This document shows, one piece after another, positions 51,307-61,200 of a DNA stretch of 64,000 nucleotides. The notes under the pieces are model-generated. The model saw only the letters and a program-made list of their open reading frames with translations, had not been told where the DNA came from and searched no databases. A program made the translations under genes and the position numbers. The stretch is from Ectopseudomonas mendocina. Its GTDB lineage: Bacteria; Pseudomonadota; Gammaproteobacteria; Pseudomonadales; Pseudomonadaceae. The stretch is from contig NZ_SCFY01000019.1 of assembly GCF_007049795.1 (NCBI RefSeq), forward strand, positions 26,625 through 90,624. The letters run 5' to 3'. Each line of letters begins with the position of its first letter. The first letter of the stretch is position 1.

Positions 51307-52941
51307 ATGAGCCGCTCATTGTCGTCGTTGACCTCGGCCATTGCTCAGAGCCTGCAGCGTCAGCACGAGCGTACGACGGATACCGGGCTTAGTGGGCTGG
51401 TTGCCTTGAAGCGTGCTAGTGCCGAGCTGGCGCGGCGCTTTGATCAGGCTGAGAAAGCGTTGGTGCCGCCGCGGGAGAAACGCCTGCAGGCGCTCAACAA
51501 GTTCAAGCGAGAACAGCCGCTGACGTCTTCGGAGTGGCGCTTGGTGTTTGCTGGGCTGGCCGACGATGACGAGGTCAGCCTGCCGGTACTGGAAGACGAC
51601 CAGTTGTTTGGCCGGGTGCATCAAGAAGTGGTCGGTCGAATCGAGCAACAGACGCTCACTCGACGCGATTGGCTGGCGCTGTGCTTTAGCTACTTCGGCT
51701 ATGACGAAGATAAGCCTGACCACAATTCTAATTGGTGCCTGCTGCGTGAGGATATCGATCACGGATTTGACGCGGTTAAGCAGCGCTTAGGCCGCGAAAA
51801 AGAGTGGATGCGGATTGTGGCCCATTACCGCGAGCTGTTTGGTGAGGGCGCTGGGGCTCAGCTGGCTGAGGAGATTTTTGAGGGCAAGATAAAGGATCTC
51901 TCCGCGTTGCAGGCGATTGCGCAGATCCCGGATAACAGCTGGCTGTGGCGGCGTATCTTTGCTGTGCTGTTGTCGCGCATCTTCACCCTGGACGACGCCA
52001 CCTTTCTGCAACGCTTGCCGGAACTTGTGCAGCTCGGTCAGTTGAACACGCGTTATCTCAATGATGTCCTGAGCGCCTGCCTGACTCGTTACTACCACTC
52101 CCGCTATCGGGAGCAGTCTTCTTCGTTGCTCAAGCAGGCCGCCCTGGAGCACTGGGGTAGCCCGCAGATGCGCTCCAAGCAAAACGCCTGGCTGCAGTAT
52201 GTGGAGCAGCCGGTGTGCGCGATGGTGGTGGCCTGGTTTGCCAAGGAAGACCTGGAGCACTTCTTCACCTTGCTCAAAGGCGAAGCGGAGGTCGATCAGT
52301 CACGGCTGTTCTACTGGCTGCGCTTTGCCAATCAGATGAGCTACACGCGCATTGTCATGGGCAGCGATGCCTGGAGTGACCGGAGCAGCGATTTCGTTGC
52401 ATTTCGCGAGAAGAACAAAGGGCGTTTGAGCCAGCTAACGGGCGGGCCTAGCCACAACAATGCGGTGGTAATGCAGATCGGTAACTACTTCTTCGTGGAG
52501 TTCTCAGGCACGGGCAATGCCTGTTACGTGTATCGGGCAGATACTGCACCATTTAATCCCGATAAGGCTGTTCTAGGCCTGGCCACCGAACTCAAGCAGC
52601 AGCATCGGGCGCTGAAGCGGATGTCCCATTCGCCGGCTCCGCGACGTGCCAATCTCGTCGAAGGCTGGCTGCATAAGTTCGATGTTGAATTGCGAGAGCT
52701 CGGTATTGTGCCGCAATCAATAGGTGTTGCCACGGGTTCGACCAATGCTGCGGGTAGCTCGCTAGAGGCGCAGTTGGCTGAGCTGCTTTCGTCGGTGCAG
52801 TACCAAGTTTTTGATAACCGCAGCAAAGGAGGTGCCTACCAGGTCAAGCTGGCACGTGATGATGCCCGTGCCAAGACCGCTTTGCTGAGACTGGGATTCA
52901 AACCCGTGAATAACAATCCGCTGCTGTTCTGGAGGAGCTAA
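51307..52941 (+). CDS. zorC: Zorya anti-phage system protein ZorC (EH-signature)
   Basis: A 544-residue soluble protein of the ZorC type; this identity rests mainly on its position between zorB and zorD and on its length. The middle is helical (VQLGQLNTRYLNDVLSACLTRYYHSRYREQ), and the C-terminal part has the EH-signature-like WLQYVEQPVCAMVVAWF ... SGGPSHNN region. ZorC is thought to bind DNA once the ZorAB motor is triggered. It overlaps zorD by one base. Confidence 0.85.
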   Translation: MSRSLSSLTSAIAQSLQRQHERTTDTGLSGLVALKRASAELARRFDQAEKALVPPREKRLQALNKFKREQPLTSSEWRLVFAGLADDDEVSLPVLEDDQLFGRVHQEVVGRIEQQTLTRRDWLALCFSYFGYDEDKPDHNSNWCLLREDIDHGFDAVKQRLGREKEWMRIVAHYRELFGEGAGAQLAEEIFEGKIKDLSALQAIAQIPDNSWLWRRIFAVLLSRIFTLDDATFLQRLPELVQLGQLNTRYLNDVLSACLTRYYHSRYREQSSSLLKQAALEHWGSPQMRSKQNAWLQYVEQPVCAMVVAWFAKEDLEHFFTLLKGEAEVDQSRLFYWLRFANQMSYTRIVMGSDAWSDRSSDFVAFREKNKGRLSQLTGGPSHNNAVVMQIGNYFFVEFSGTGNACYVYRADTAPFNPDKAVLGLATELKQQHRALKRMSHSPAPRRANLVEGWLHKFDVELRELGIVPQSIGVATGSTNAAGSSLEAQLAELLSSVQYQVFDNRSKGGAYQVKLARDDARAKTALLRLGFKPVNNNPLLFWRS

Positions 52942-55900
52942 TGCTTAAGCGATTTTTCTCAGGGAAGGGGCAGCGGACACAGCAAGCTATTGCAGCGCCT
53001 GTGGTTTGGGATGTGGAAGAGCAGGGGCTTTGCTATGCACTGAGCTTGGCCAATGACGATGCGCATTGGCAGTTGGCTGCATACCTGGATCAGCTGTTTG
53101 AGGAAGACTTCGCTTCTCAGCTGAGTGACCGTTGGTTGCTGCCCTGGGACTCCCTTTACCAGCTTCTGGATGACCCTGAGCATGCCAGTAGTTTGCAGTT
53201 GCTTGGCTTACCTCCGTTGTCGAAGTTGCAGCCGCAACTGGCTAGCCAAGGCAGCTTGGCTGAGTCGGGCTTCCAGGTATTCCAGACATGGCGCGATCCT
53301 GCTAGCGGCGCTGCCGTTGAGGTAGAGCGCTGTGGTGCCGTTGTGCGTATTGACGGTGGGGTTGAGTTGTTGCCGCGGGCTGCCTGGGAGCTGCTGCAAG
53401 CCGTGCGCGCCTTGCATGCAGCGCAGCAGACATCGCCGGGGGAGACAACCAATCAGCTCGGCTGGTCGAACATTCGCAAGTTAGCCAAGCGGGCTGGTGC
53501 GGGGATGGATGGATTCCTCGATAAGACCGTTGTGGTTAAGCCGCAAAGTCTGAAGCTCAACCCCCGCAAAAGGATGGTCGGAACCACGCCAGTTATTGAG
53601 TTGGATGTGGCCTTTGATGGCCAGCCTAGCAATTGGCTTGCAAGCTTCGATGCCTATAAGCAGGTACAGGACAGTTACCGCGTACCGAGCGAGGATGGTT
53701 CTGTAACCCATGTACTGATCGAGCCTGAGGTGAAGGCGGTGCTGGAGTCGGTGCGCGCGCTGCCTGGGCGTCGCGTTGCTGGAGACGAGGCGGTATCCCT
53801 GCTGCGTAACCCTTTCAGCTTTATCGGGGATGAGGCTGCGAAGGTGGTGGACTCTGATGAGTACCAGAGCGCTCTGGCTGATGAGGGGATCTACTTCCAC
53901 CGTTTCCGTCTTGAACCGAAATTGACTGAAGACGCAAAGACGATCCAGTCGGTCGAGCTGTTACTGGAGCCTATCTCGGCTACGCCGCTGCCTGAGGTGG
54001 TGTTGAGCTTTAGCGCCCCCCATGAGCTGGCGCCTTTTGTACATGCGCTTGAGGTGAACTTGGCGGCTGGTTTGCCCGCGAGCTCATGGCAGGGGCATGA
54101 GCTGGAGTTGAGCGACTTCGACTTAGTGCAGCTGGCTGGCATCAAGGAGCTGTTGCGTGGCTGGCAGAGTCAGGCTGACGGTAAAGCCTTTGAGGCGGTG
54201 ATCGATCTCTCTTCTTATGGAGATCGGGTAGTGGGTATCGGTGAAGCGGAACGCATCACCTCACCGTTCCTCGTCAAAGAAGCGACAGAGAACTGGTTGC
54301 CTGTCGAGATCAAAGACCTGGGTATCGATGCGGAACTGCTGGGTAAGTGGGACGCTTCGAACCGAGAACACTTCGAGGCGTTTGAGCGGAGCCTCGATGA
54401 GGTTCGTGCCGCAGGTGATGAGACAGTCCCTTTGCCAGGTACGGATTTGTCGCTGCCGCTCAAGGCAGCAGAGCAGCTGTTCGACACCTGGTCGAAGAAG
54501 CTCAATCCAGTCGAAGCGCTTTCCTCCCTTGGTGCGACCAAAGCGGCACGCGCGGTGCTGCAAATCGAGAACAACATCGAAGAGGCGACTTACGCGGAGC
54601 GCCGTGAGGCGGCGCTGTTAGCGGGGCACCAGGCACACGCCGATTTGCCGGAGTTGTTGCGCCCTGAAATCCAATTGCGAGAACACCAGTTGAAAGGTGT
54701 CGCCTGGATGCAGCACCTGTTTGGCCTCTCGCCTACGCATGTTGCTGGGTGCTTGTTGGCGGATGACATGGGCCTGGGTAAAACCATCCAGCTGCTGACC
54801 TTTCTGGTGTGGTACCTGGAAAAGAATCCAGACGACAAGCCCACTCTGATTGTTGCCCCAGTGTCGTTACTGGACAACTGGGAGCGTGAGCTTGAGCGCT
54901 TTTTCTATGCCGATGCTTTGCCCGTACTGAAGCTATACGGAAATGCGCTCAGTGCCGTTAAGTTCAAGAAGGAAGAGATTCCAGGCGACCTCAGGGCGAA
55001 AGGCATTAAGAACCTGCTTCGTCCTGGCTGGATAGGTAATGCCCGTATCGTGCTGACCACCTATGAGACGCTGCGTGATCAGGAGTTTTCCTTGGCCATG
55101 CAGCAGTGGGCGATCGTGGTCTGCGACGAGGCACAGAAGATCAAGAACCCGGCTGCGCTGATTACCCAAGCGGCAAAGGCTATCCCGGCGCGTTTCCGTG
55201 TGGCTTGTACTGGTACCCCGGTAGAGAACACGCTGATCGATCTGTGGTGTCTGTTTGACTTCATTCAACCGGGATTTTTGGGCGGCCTAAATCAGTTTGG
55301 TCGTGAGTATCAGCGGCCCATCGAGGCAGGAGCTGAGCGTGATAGCCGCGCGTTGGAGCGTTTGCGAGGTCTCATTGAGCCGCAAACGTTGCGGCGTACC
55401 AAGCAGGATGTGGCCAAGGATCTACCGGCCAAGCTGGTGGATAAGGCGTGCCGGCAGCTCAGCATGCATGCGCTGCAGCGCAGTTTGTATTTGTCCGAAG
55501 TGGCGAGCTACAGCCAGAAGCAGCAAATGCAGGAGCTACTTGAGCAGAAGGAGAGTGGCATGCTTGGGCTGTTACACCGGCTCAAGCTGGTATGCGCGCA
55601 TCCTTACAGCGTGCAGCCGGATCAGCGGTTGCGGGATCACTCACCGAAGCTGCAATGGCTGCTGCAAACGCTTGAAGGCATTAAGCGCGCAGGCAATGGC
55701 GACAAGGTCATTGTATTTAGCGAGCTGCGCGATATTCAGCGCGAGCTGCAGCACGCCATCCACGAGCGTTTTGGCTTCAAAGCCATGGTGATCAATGGCG
55801 ATACCAGCACTAGCAGCCAGAGTGCGCAAAGCCGGCAGAAGCTCATAGATCAGTTCCAACAGCAGCCTGGGTTCTCTGTGATCATCCTCTCCACCGTTGC

Positions 55901-56183
55901 TGTGGGTTTTGGTGTGAACGTGCAAGCTGCCAACCACGTTATCCATTTCACTCGTTGCTGGAACCCGGCCAAAGAGGATCAGGCGACTGACCGTGCTTAT
56001 CGCATTGGTCAGGAGAAGGATGTGTACGTTTACTACCCGACGGTACGTGATAACGGCATGCAGACCTTCGAGGCGACGTTGGATCAGTTGTTGGAAAAGC
56101 GGCGGGCGTTGGCGCAGGACATGCTGCATGGCTCTTCAGAAATCCAAGTGGCGGAGTTTGGTGAGCTGCTGAGGGCGCAGTGA
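52941..56183 (+). CDS. zorD: Zorya anti-phage system protein ZorD (SNF2 helicase)
   Basis: Encodes 1080 residues. The N-terminal ~600 have no motor motif. The SNF2 ATPase follows: Walker A DDMGLGKT (G611-L-G-K614-T), DEAQ box at 729-732, and motif III in VACTGTPVENTLIDLW. The C-terminal helicase lobe has FSELRDIQRELQH and ATDRAYRIGQEKDVYVYYP. ZorD degrades or processes phage DNA with ZorC in type I Zorya. The length is typical. Its stop overlaps a 43-codon ORF by ATGA. Confidence 0.94.
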   Translation: MLKRFFSGKGQRTQQAIAAPVVWDVEEQGLCYALSLANDDAHWQLAAYLDQLFEEDFASQLSDRWLLPWDSLYQLLDDPEHASSLQLLGLPPLSKLQPQLASQGSLAESGFQVFQTWRDPASGAAVEVERCGAVVRIDGGVELLPRAAWELLQAVRALHAAQQTSPGETTNQLGWSNIRKLAKRAGAGMDGFLDKTVVVKPQSLKLNPRKRMVGTTPVIELDVAFDGQPSNWLASFDAYKQVQDSYRVPSEDGSVTHVLIEPEVKAVLESVRALPGRRVAGDEAVSLLRNPFSFIGDEAAKVVDSDEYQSALADEGIYFHRFRLEPKLTEDAKTIQSVELLLEPISATPLPEVVLSFSAPHELAPFVHALEVNLAAGLPASSWQGHELELSDFDLVQLAGIKELLRGWQSQADGKAFEAVIDLSSYGDRVVGIGEAERITSPFLVKEATENWLPVEIKDLGIDAELLGKWDASNREHFEAFERSLDEVRAAGDETVPLPGTDLSLPLKAAEQLFDTWSKKLNPVEALSSLGATKAARAVLQIENNIEEATYAERREAALLAGHQAHADLPELLRPEIQLREHQLKGVAWMQHLFGLSPTHVAGCLLADDMGLGKTIQLLTFLVWYLEKNPDDKPTLIVAPVSLLDNWERELERFFYADALPVLKLYGNALSAVKFKKEEIPGDLRAKGIKNLLRPGWIGNARIVLTTYETLRDQEFSLAMQQWAIVVCDEAQKIKNPAALITQAAKAIPARFRVACTGTPVENTLIDLWCLFDFIQPGFLGGLNQFGREYQRPIEAGAERDSRALERLRGLIEPQTLRRTKQDVAKDLPAKLVDKACRQLSMHALQRSLYLSEVASYSQKQQMQELLEQKESGMLGLLHRLKLVCAHPYSVQPDQRLRDHSPKLQWLLQTLEGIKRAGNGDKVIVFSELRDIQRELQHAIHERFGFKAMVINGDTSTSSQSAQSRQKLIDQFQQQPGFSVIILSTVAVGFGVNVQAANHVIHFTRCWNPAKEDQATDRAYRIGQEKDVYVYYPTVRDNGMQTFEATLDQLLEKRRALAQDMLHGSSEIQVAEFGELLRAQ

Positions 56184-56314
56184 TGAATGAGCCGATTAAG
56201 CAACTTGAAACCTTATGGGCTGAACTTCCCACGTGTTGGCTATGGGCGGCCGATGATGTGGATTTCACGCGCTGCTTGAGCCAGCAGGGCCACCCATGGC
56301 TGCGTTCGGCGTAA
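56183..56314 (+). CDS. Small ORF coupled to zorD
   Basis: Encodes 43 residues, overlapping the zorD stop by ATGA and ending 21 bases before hsdR. The peptide is Trp-rich and acidic in its middle (WAELPTCWLWAADDVDF). No family is recognised. Translational coupling makes expression plausible. It may be a small partner of Zorya, or the remains of a longer gene lost when the cassette entered the restriction operon. Confidence 0.4.
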   Translation: MNEPIKQLETLWAELPTCWLWAADDVDFTRCLSQQGHPWLRSA

Positions 56315-56335
56315 TGGAACAACTGAGGTGCAGGA

Positions 56336-59300
56336 ATGACCGAAGACCAACTGGAACAGGAAACCCTCGGCTGGCTCTGTGAGCAGGGTTACACGCACCT
56401 CTATGGGCCGGACATCGCCCATGACGGCGATAACCCCGAGCGTGCGAGCTATGGCGATGTGCTTTTGACCATGCGTTTGCGCACGGCAATTGCCCGACTC
56501 AACCCGCAAGTGCCGCTGGCGGCAAGGGAGGATGCCCTGCGCCAGGTGCTGGACCTGGGTGTGCCGGCACAGCTTGCGGCCAATCGCCTGTTCCATCGTC
56601 TGCTGGTCAGCGGTGTGTCGGTGCAGTACCAAAAGGATGGCGAGACGCGTGGCGACTTCGTGCGCCTGATCGACTGGGCGGACGTGCGCGCCAACGAGTG
56701 GCTGGCGGTCAACCAGTTCAGTATTCAGGGGCCGAAGCATATTCGCCGACCCGACATCATCCTGTTCGTCAACGGCCTACCGCTGGTCTTGCTTGAACTG
56801 AAGAACCCTGCAGATGTGAATGCTGACCTGGTCAAGGCCTTCGATCAGATCCAGACCTACAAAGAGCAGATCCCGGACGTTTTCCACTACAACGAGATTC
56901 TGGTCATCAGCGATGGCAGTGAGGCGCGTATGGGCTCGCTGTCAGCAGATATCGAGCGCTTTGCCCGCTGGCGCACCATTGATGGCGTAACTGTTGATCC
57001 GCTGGGTGAGTTCAACGAGCTGGAGACGCTGGTGCGTGGGGTGCTGCAGCCCACCATGTTGCTGGATTACCTGCGTTACTTCGTACTGTTTGAGGATGAT
57101 GGTCGGTTGGTGAAGAAGATTGCCGGCTATCACCAGTTCCATGCCGTGCGTGCAGCCATCCAGCAGGTGGTCAGCGCCTCGCGCCCAGGTGGCTCCCACA
57201 AGGGCGGAGTGGTTTGGCACACCCAGGGCTCGGGCAAGAGCATCACCATGACCTGCTTCGCCGCACGTGTGATGCAGGAAGCCGCGATGGAGAACCCGAC
57301 CATTGTGGTGATCACCGACCGCAACGACCTGGATGGGCAGTTGTTTGGCGTGTTCTCGCTGTCGCAAGATTTACTGCGCGAACAGCCGGTGCAGATTGCA
57401 ACGCGCGGCGACTTGCGCGCGAAACTGGCCAATCGGCCCAGTGGCGGCATCGTCTTCGCCACCATCCAAAAGTTTATGCCGGGCGAGGATGAAGATACTT
57501 TCCCTGTGCTTTCGGATCGCTCCAACATTGTAGTGGTGGCTGATGAGGCCCACCGCACGCAGTACGGCTTTAGTGCCTCGCTCAAAGCCCCTGGTTTGCA
57601 GGCTGCTGAAGCCAATGCACGCTACCAGGTGGGCTACGCCCAACATCTGCGCGATGCTTTGCCCAATGCCACTTTTGTTGCCTTTACCGGTACGCCAGTC
57701 TCCAGCGAAGACCGTGACACCCGCGCGGTGTTCGGTGACTACATCCACGTCTATGACATGCAGCAGGCCAAGGAAGATGGCGCGACTGTGGCCATCTACT
57801 ACGAGTCCCGGCTGGCCAAGCTGTCGCTAAAAGACTCGGAGCTGGCGCATATCGATGATGAGGTCGATGAGCTAGCCGAAGATGAGGAGGAAGACCAGCA
57901 GTCGCGCCTAAAGTCGCGCTGGGCCGCGTTGGAGAAAGTGGTGGGCGCTGAACCACGGATTCAGAGCGTGGCGGCTGATCTGGTCGCGCACTTCGAGGAG
58001 CGTAACCAGGCACAAAGCGGCAAGGCCATGGTCGTCGCGATGAGTCGCGAGATTTGCGTGCATCTTTACGACGCGATCATTGCCCTGCGCCCGGATTGGC
58101 ATGACGAAGACCCGGAGAAGGGCGCAATCAAGATCGTCATGACCGGCAGCGCTTCGGACAAGGCGTTGTTGCGCCCGCACATCTATCCCAACCAGGTGAA
58201 GAAACGCCTGGAGAAACGCTTTAAAGATCCGAAAGACCCGCTGCAGTTGGTGATCGTGCGCGACATGTGGCTGACAGGGTTCGATGCGCCTTGTGTGCAT
58301 ACCCTGTATGTCGACAAACCCATGAAGGGCCATAACCTGATGCAGGCCATCGCCCGGGTAAACCGCGTGTTCAAGGACAAGCAGGGCGGCCTGGTGGTGG
58401 ATTACATCGGCATCGCCAATGAGCTGAAGGCAGCGCTCAAGGAGTACACCGCGAGCAAAGGGCGGGGACGGCCTACGGTCGATGCCCATGAGGCCTATGC
58501 CGTGCTGGAGGAAAAGCTCGATGTGCTGCGCAGCCTGCTGCATGGCTTCGATTACAGCGACTTCCTGACGGGCGGGCACAAGCTGCTGGCCGGTGCCGCT
58601 AACCACGTGCTGGGGTTGGAGGATGGCAAGAAGCGCTTTGCCGACAATGCGCTAGCCATGAGCAAGGCATTTACCTTGTGCTGCACGCTGGATGAAGCCA
58701 AGGCGGTACGTGAAGAGGTCGCCTTCCTGCAGGCCATCAAGGTGCTGCTGACCAAGCGCGAGATCAGTGCCAAGAAGAAAACTGATGAAGAGCGTGAGCT
58801 CGCCATTCGCCAGATCATCGGCAATGCCGTGGTCTCCGGCGAGGTAGTGGATGTGTTCCAAGCGGTGGGGCTGGACAAGCCCAATATCGGCCTGCTGGAT
58901 GACGAGTTCCTGGCCGAGGTGCGCAACCTGCCGGAGAAGAACCTCGCTGTGGAGCTGCTGGAGCGGCTGTTGGAAGGCGAGATCAAGAGCAAGTTTTCCA
59001 GCAACCTGGCCCAGGAGAAAAAGTTCTCTGAACTGCTCGACAGCGTGATCAAGCGCTACCAGAACCGCTCCATCGAAACCGCCCAGGTCATCGAAGAGCT
59101 GATCGAGATGGCCAAGAAGTTCGCTGCTGCCAGCAAACGCGGTGATGAGCTGGGTCTGAACAATGACGAGCTGGCCTTCTACGATGCCTTGGCCAACAAC
59201 GAATCATCAGTACGCGAGCTGGGTGATGAGACCCTGGCGAAGATCGCTCATGAGCTTACCCATAGTCTGCGCCAGAACGTGACCGTGGACTGGAGCAACC

Positions 59301-59437
59301 GCGACAGCGTTCGTGCCAAGTTACGTCTTTTGGTTAAGCGCATCCTGCGTAAGTACAAGTACCCGCCGGATCAGCAGGAGGAAGCAGCCCAGCTGGTGCT
59401 GATGCAGGCCGAGACGCTTTGTGAGGCGTGGATGTAA
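56336..59437 (+). CDS. hsdR: Type I restriction endonuclease subunit HsdR
   Basis: A 1033-residue ATP-dependent translocase/nuclease. The N-terminal nuclease has D140 in RRPDIILF and E154-X-K156 in LLELKNPADV. The SF2 motor has Walker A GSGKS (K301), DEAHRTQYG and FTGTPV; helical C-terminal domain from about 700. With hsdM and hsdS it makes a complete type I system, though five genes lie in between. GAGGTG precedes the ATG. It converges with the minus-strand module beyond. Confidence 0.95.
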   Translation: MTEDQLEQETLGWLCEQGYTHLYGPDIAHDGDNPERASYGDVLLTMRLRTAIARLNPQVPLAAREDALRQVLDLGVPAQLAANRLFHRLLVSGVSVQYQKDGETRGDFVRLIDWADVRANEWLAVNQFSIQGPKHIRRPDIILFVNGLPLVLLELKNPADVNADLVKAFDQIQTYKEQIPDVFHYNEILVISDGSEARMGSLSADIERFARWRTIDGVTVDPLGEFNELETLVRGVLQPTMLLDYLRYFVLFEDDGRLVKKIAGYHQFHAVRAAIQQVVSASRPGGSHKGGVVWHTQGSGKSITMTCFAARVMQEAAMENPTIVVITDRNDLDGQLFGVFSLSQDLLREQPVQIATRGDLRAKLANRPSGGIVFATIQKFMPGEDEDTFPVLSDRSNIVVVADEAHRTQYGFSASLKAPGLQAAEANARYQVGYAQHLRDALPNATFVAFTGTPVSSEDRDTRAVFGDYIHVYDMQQAKEDGATVAIYYESRLAKLSLKDSELAHIDDEVDELAEDEEEDQQSRLKSRWAALEKVVGAEPRIQSVAADLVAHFEERNQAQSGKAMVVAMSREICVHLYDAIIALRPDWHDEDPEKGAIKIVMTGSASDKALLRPHIYPNQVKKRLEKRFKDPKDPLQLVIVRDMWLTGFDAPCVHTLYVDKPMKGHNLMQAIARVNRVFKDKQGGLVVDYIGIANELKAALKEYTASKGRGRPTVDAHEAYAVLEEKLDVLRSLLHGFDYSDFLTGGHKLLAGAANHVLGLEDGKKRFADNALAMSKAFTLCCTLDEAKAVREEVAFLQAIKVLLTKREISAKKKTDEERELAIRQIIGNAVVSGEVVDVFQAVGLDKPNIGLLDDEFLAEVRNLPEKNLAVELLERLLEGEIKSKFSSNLAQEKKFSELLDSVIKRYQNRSIETAQVIEELIEMAKKFAAASKRGDELGLNNDELAFYDALANNESSVRELGDETLAKIAHELTHSLRQNVTVDWSNRDSVRAKLRLLVKRILRKYKYPPDQQEEAAQLVLMQAETLCEAWM

Positions 59438-59589
59438 CGATGGAGAACCAGCAAGGATCGCTGTTTGACCAAGCGCCTCAAGCCTGTGTTGACCCACCTG
59501 CTGCTTCATGTGAGCGTTAGCTACCAGGGCAAAAGAAAAAGTGAGAGCCATTGCAGGCAGTCTTTCGACTACCCACGCTGGCTCACTGT

Positions 59590-59763
59590 TCAAGGGTTCA
59601 TTCTTACTTTCTGCTTCCGGTAGATCCAGCACGCCAACACCACGGCAATCAGCAATGGTGGAAAGCGCACCATCAGAATCATCAGCAGCAATATCGCCAG
59701 ACAACCGGCCAAGATCCCGGCAAACATGAATGCCGAGGCAACAGTCCGTAGCAGCAGTTTCAT
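59590..59763 (-). CDS. Small two-span membrane protein
   Basis: Encodes 57 residues: two hydrophobic stretches (ASAFMFAGILAGCLAILLLMILMV and PLLIAVVLACWIY) and a basic tail. TAAGGAGGTG lies at ideal spacing before the ATG, so translation is likely. It is the last gene of the minus-strand module, ten bases after radC. Function unknown; small membrane proteins are common at the end of such element modules. Confidence 0.65.
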   Translation of the reverse strand: MKLLLRTVASAFMFAGILAGCLAILLLMILMVRFPPLLIAVVLACWIYRKQKVRMNP

Positions 59764-59773
59764 TGGCACCTCC

Positions 59774-60271
59774 TTACAGGTAGCCGCGCTCAGCCAACGA
59801 CACACAATCCTCCTGGCCTACCACAACGTGATCGAGCGTTCTGACTCCGACCAGATTCAGTGCGTCCTGCAGTTTCGTGGTGAGGTTGCGATCCGCCATG
59901 CTGGGCTCAGGGTCACCCGAAGGGTGGTTATGCACCAGGATCAGGGCAGCGGCGTTGTGCTCCAGGGCGAGCTTCACGACCTCCCGTGGGTAGACGCTGG
60001 CGCTATCCAGCGTGCCGCGAAACACTTCCTCGAATGCGATCACTCGGTGCCGGCTGTCGAGCATGAGCAGGGCGAACACTTCGTGCTCATAATCAGCCAG
60101 CAGCGCCTGCAGGTGACTGAACACCTCCTTAGGCGAGGTCAGTGCACGTCCCTTGCGCAGGCGCAGACTGGCCAGTTGCCTGGCCATCAGCAGGATGTCG
60201 TTTTCCGTCACTGGCGAATCGACCAGGTAGGTGCCGGTCGTGTCACTGGCTTTCAGCTTGTGCAGGCGCAT
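59774..60271 (-). CDS. RadC-like JAB/MPN-domain protein
   Basis: A 165-residue protein with the JAMM zinc-protease motif: E in FEEVFRGTL and HNHPSGDPEPSMAD (H-X-H...D). It lacks the N-terminal helix-hairpin-helix of chromosomal RadC, as in mobile-element RadC copies. The ATG at 60271 overlaps the upstream gene by 29 bases; earlier starts extend into that gene. Its role is unknown; it is widespread on plasmids and integrative elements. Confidence 0.88.
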   Translation of the reverse strand: MRLHKLKASDTTGTYLVDSPVTENDILLMARQLASLRLRKGRALTSPKEVFSHLQALLADYEHEVFALLMLDSRHRVIAFEEVFRGTLDSASVYPREVVKLALEHNAAALILVHNHPSGDPEPSMADRNLTTKLQDALNLVGVRTLDHVVVGQEDCVSLAERGYL

Positions 60272-61181
60272 GGTTGGCTCCTTGGTCTTGGTCTTGACGG
60301 GCAGCCTGTGCATGGAGCTTTTCAGCCAGGCTAGGTTTGGTGGAGTTGAGTAGAGAGGTTGTTGCTGCAGTCGGTGCTTCACCCTCGGGGTAGAACTCTT
60401 CCACGATGGTGCTGGCATCCTCCTCGCTGTCTTCGAACGCACCGTTGCCAAAGCCGCGTCGTGCTGCCTCATCCAAAGCAGCCTGGTTGAAGCCGGCTGC
60501 CTGACGCCGCGAATCGAGTTCGCTGGCGGTTACCAGTGCTTCGGCCATGTCCATGCCGCCGCGTACCGTCACGTCGACGTAGAAGATCGGCGTACCGTGG
60601 CTTTGCCGAGTCGATTTGCCGCGTAGACGCAGCTCCAACGGCAGGCACGCCAGTCGGTTGCCCGATATGGCCTGCAAGTAATGCAGGCGCGCGGCCAGGG
60701 TGCGGATGCTGTTGAAGCCGGTGGTGCGGAAGACGAAGCTACCCAGCGGATCCTCATCACCAATTGCTACGTTCAGCCGGCCATAGGGTTTGCAGGCTCC
60801 ACCCTTGGCCAGCGGACAGGCATCCGGCGAAGGGCAGGGCAGAGATTGCATGCCATCCGGCGTGACCCGCTTACAGGTCTCGCCATTGCCGACGCAAACA
60901 GGTCGGCCCGATTGCCGGTCGAACAGCGTGTAGTCGGCGCGGAAATTCAGCTCCGGTTCGTTGAACAACAGACGTACCGGAATGCTGCGCAGCTTGTCTT
61001 CCTGGCTTTTGCGCAGTTCGTCATTGAGTGGGTGCAGCAACCAGCCGTCCTTGCCTTGTACCTGGGAGGTGATGGTGAATTGGTCATCCTTCTCCGGCAG
61101 GCGCTTGCCGTTCTTTTCGACGACCTTGCCGATGGAGATGCGCCCGAGCACTGGGGGCGTTAACGCGAGACCTTTGAGCAT
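60243..61181 (-). CDS. Recombination-directionality-factor-like, Cys-rich metal-binding protein
   Basis: Encodes 312 residues. A Cys cluster near 85-125 (PVCVGNGETCKRV ... PCPSPDACPLAKGGACKPYGRL) suggests a zinc- or cluster-binding site inside a phage Gp3-like fold (GLALTPPVLGRISIGKVVEKNGKRLP). The C-terminal 80 residues are acidic and disordered. Proteins of this kind sit beside YqaJ and DUF932 genes on integrative elements. CAGGAG precedes the ATG at 61181. A directionality function is inferred from similarity only. Confidence 0.7.
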   Translation of the reverse strand: MLKGLALTPPVLGRISIGKVVEKNGKRLPEKDDQFTITSQVQGKDGWLLHPLNDELRKSQEDKLRSIPVRLLFNEPELNFRADYTLFDRQSGRPVCVGNGETCKRVTPDGMQSLPCPSPDACPLAKGGACKPYGRLNVAIGDEDPLGSFVFRTTGFNSIRTLAARLHYLQAISGNRLACLPLELRLRGKSTRQSHGTPIFYVDVTVRGGMDMAEALVTASELDSRRQAAGFNQAALDEAARRGFGNGAFEDSEEDASTIVEEFYPEGEAPTAATTSLLNSTKPSLAEKLHAQAARQDQDQGANHAPAQAESQ

Positions 61182-61200
61182 GGTGGTTCTCCTGGAAATG

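Noticed and set aside
59440..59520. 26-codon ORF directly after hsdR
   Set aside because: GAGG is too far from the ATG and the peptide has no resemblance to a known family; left out for lack of support.
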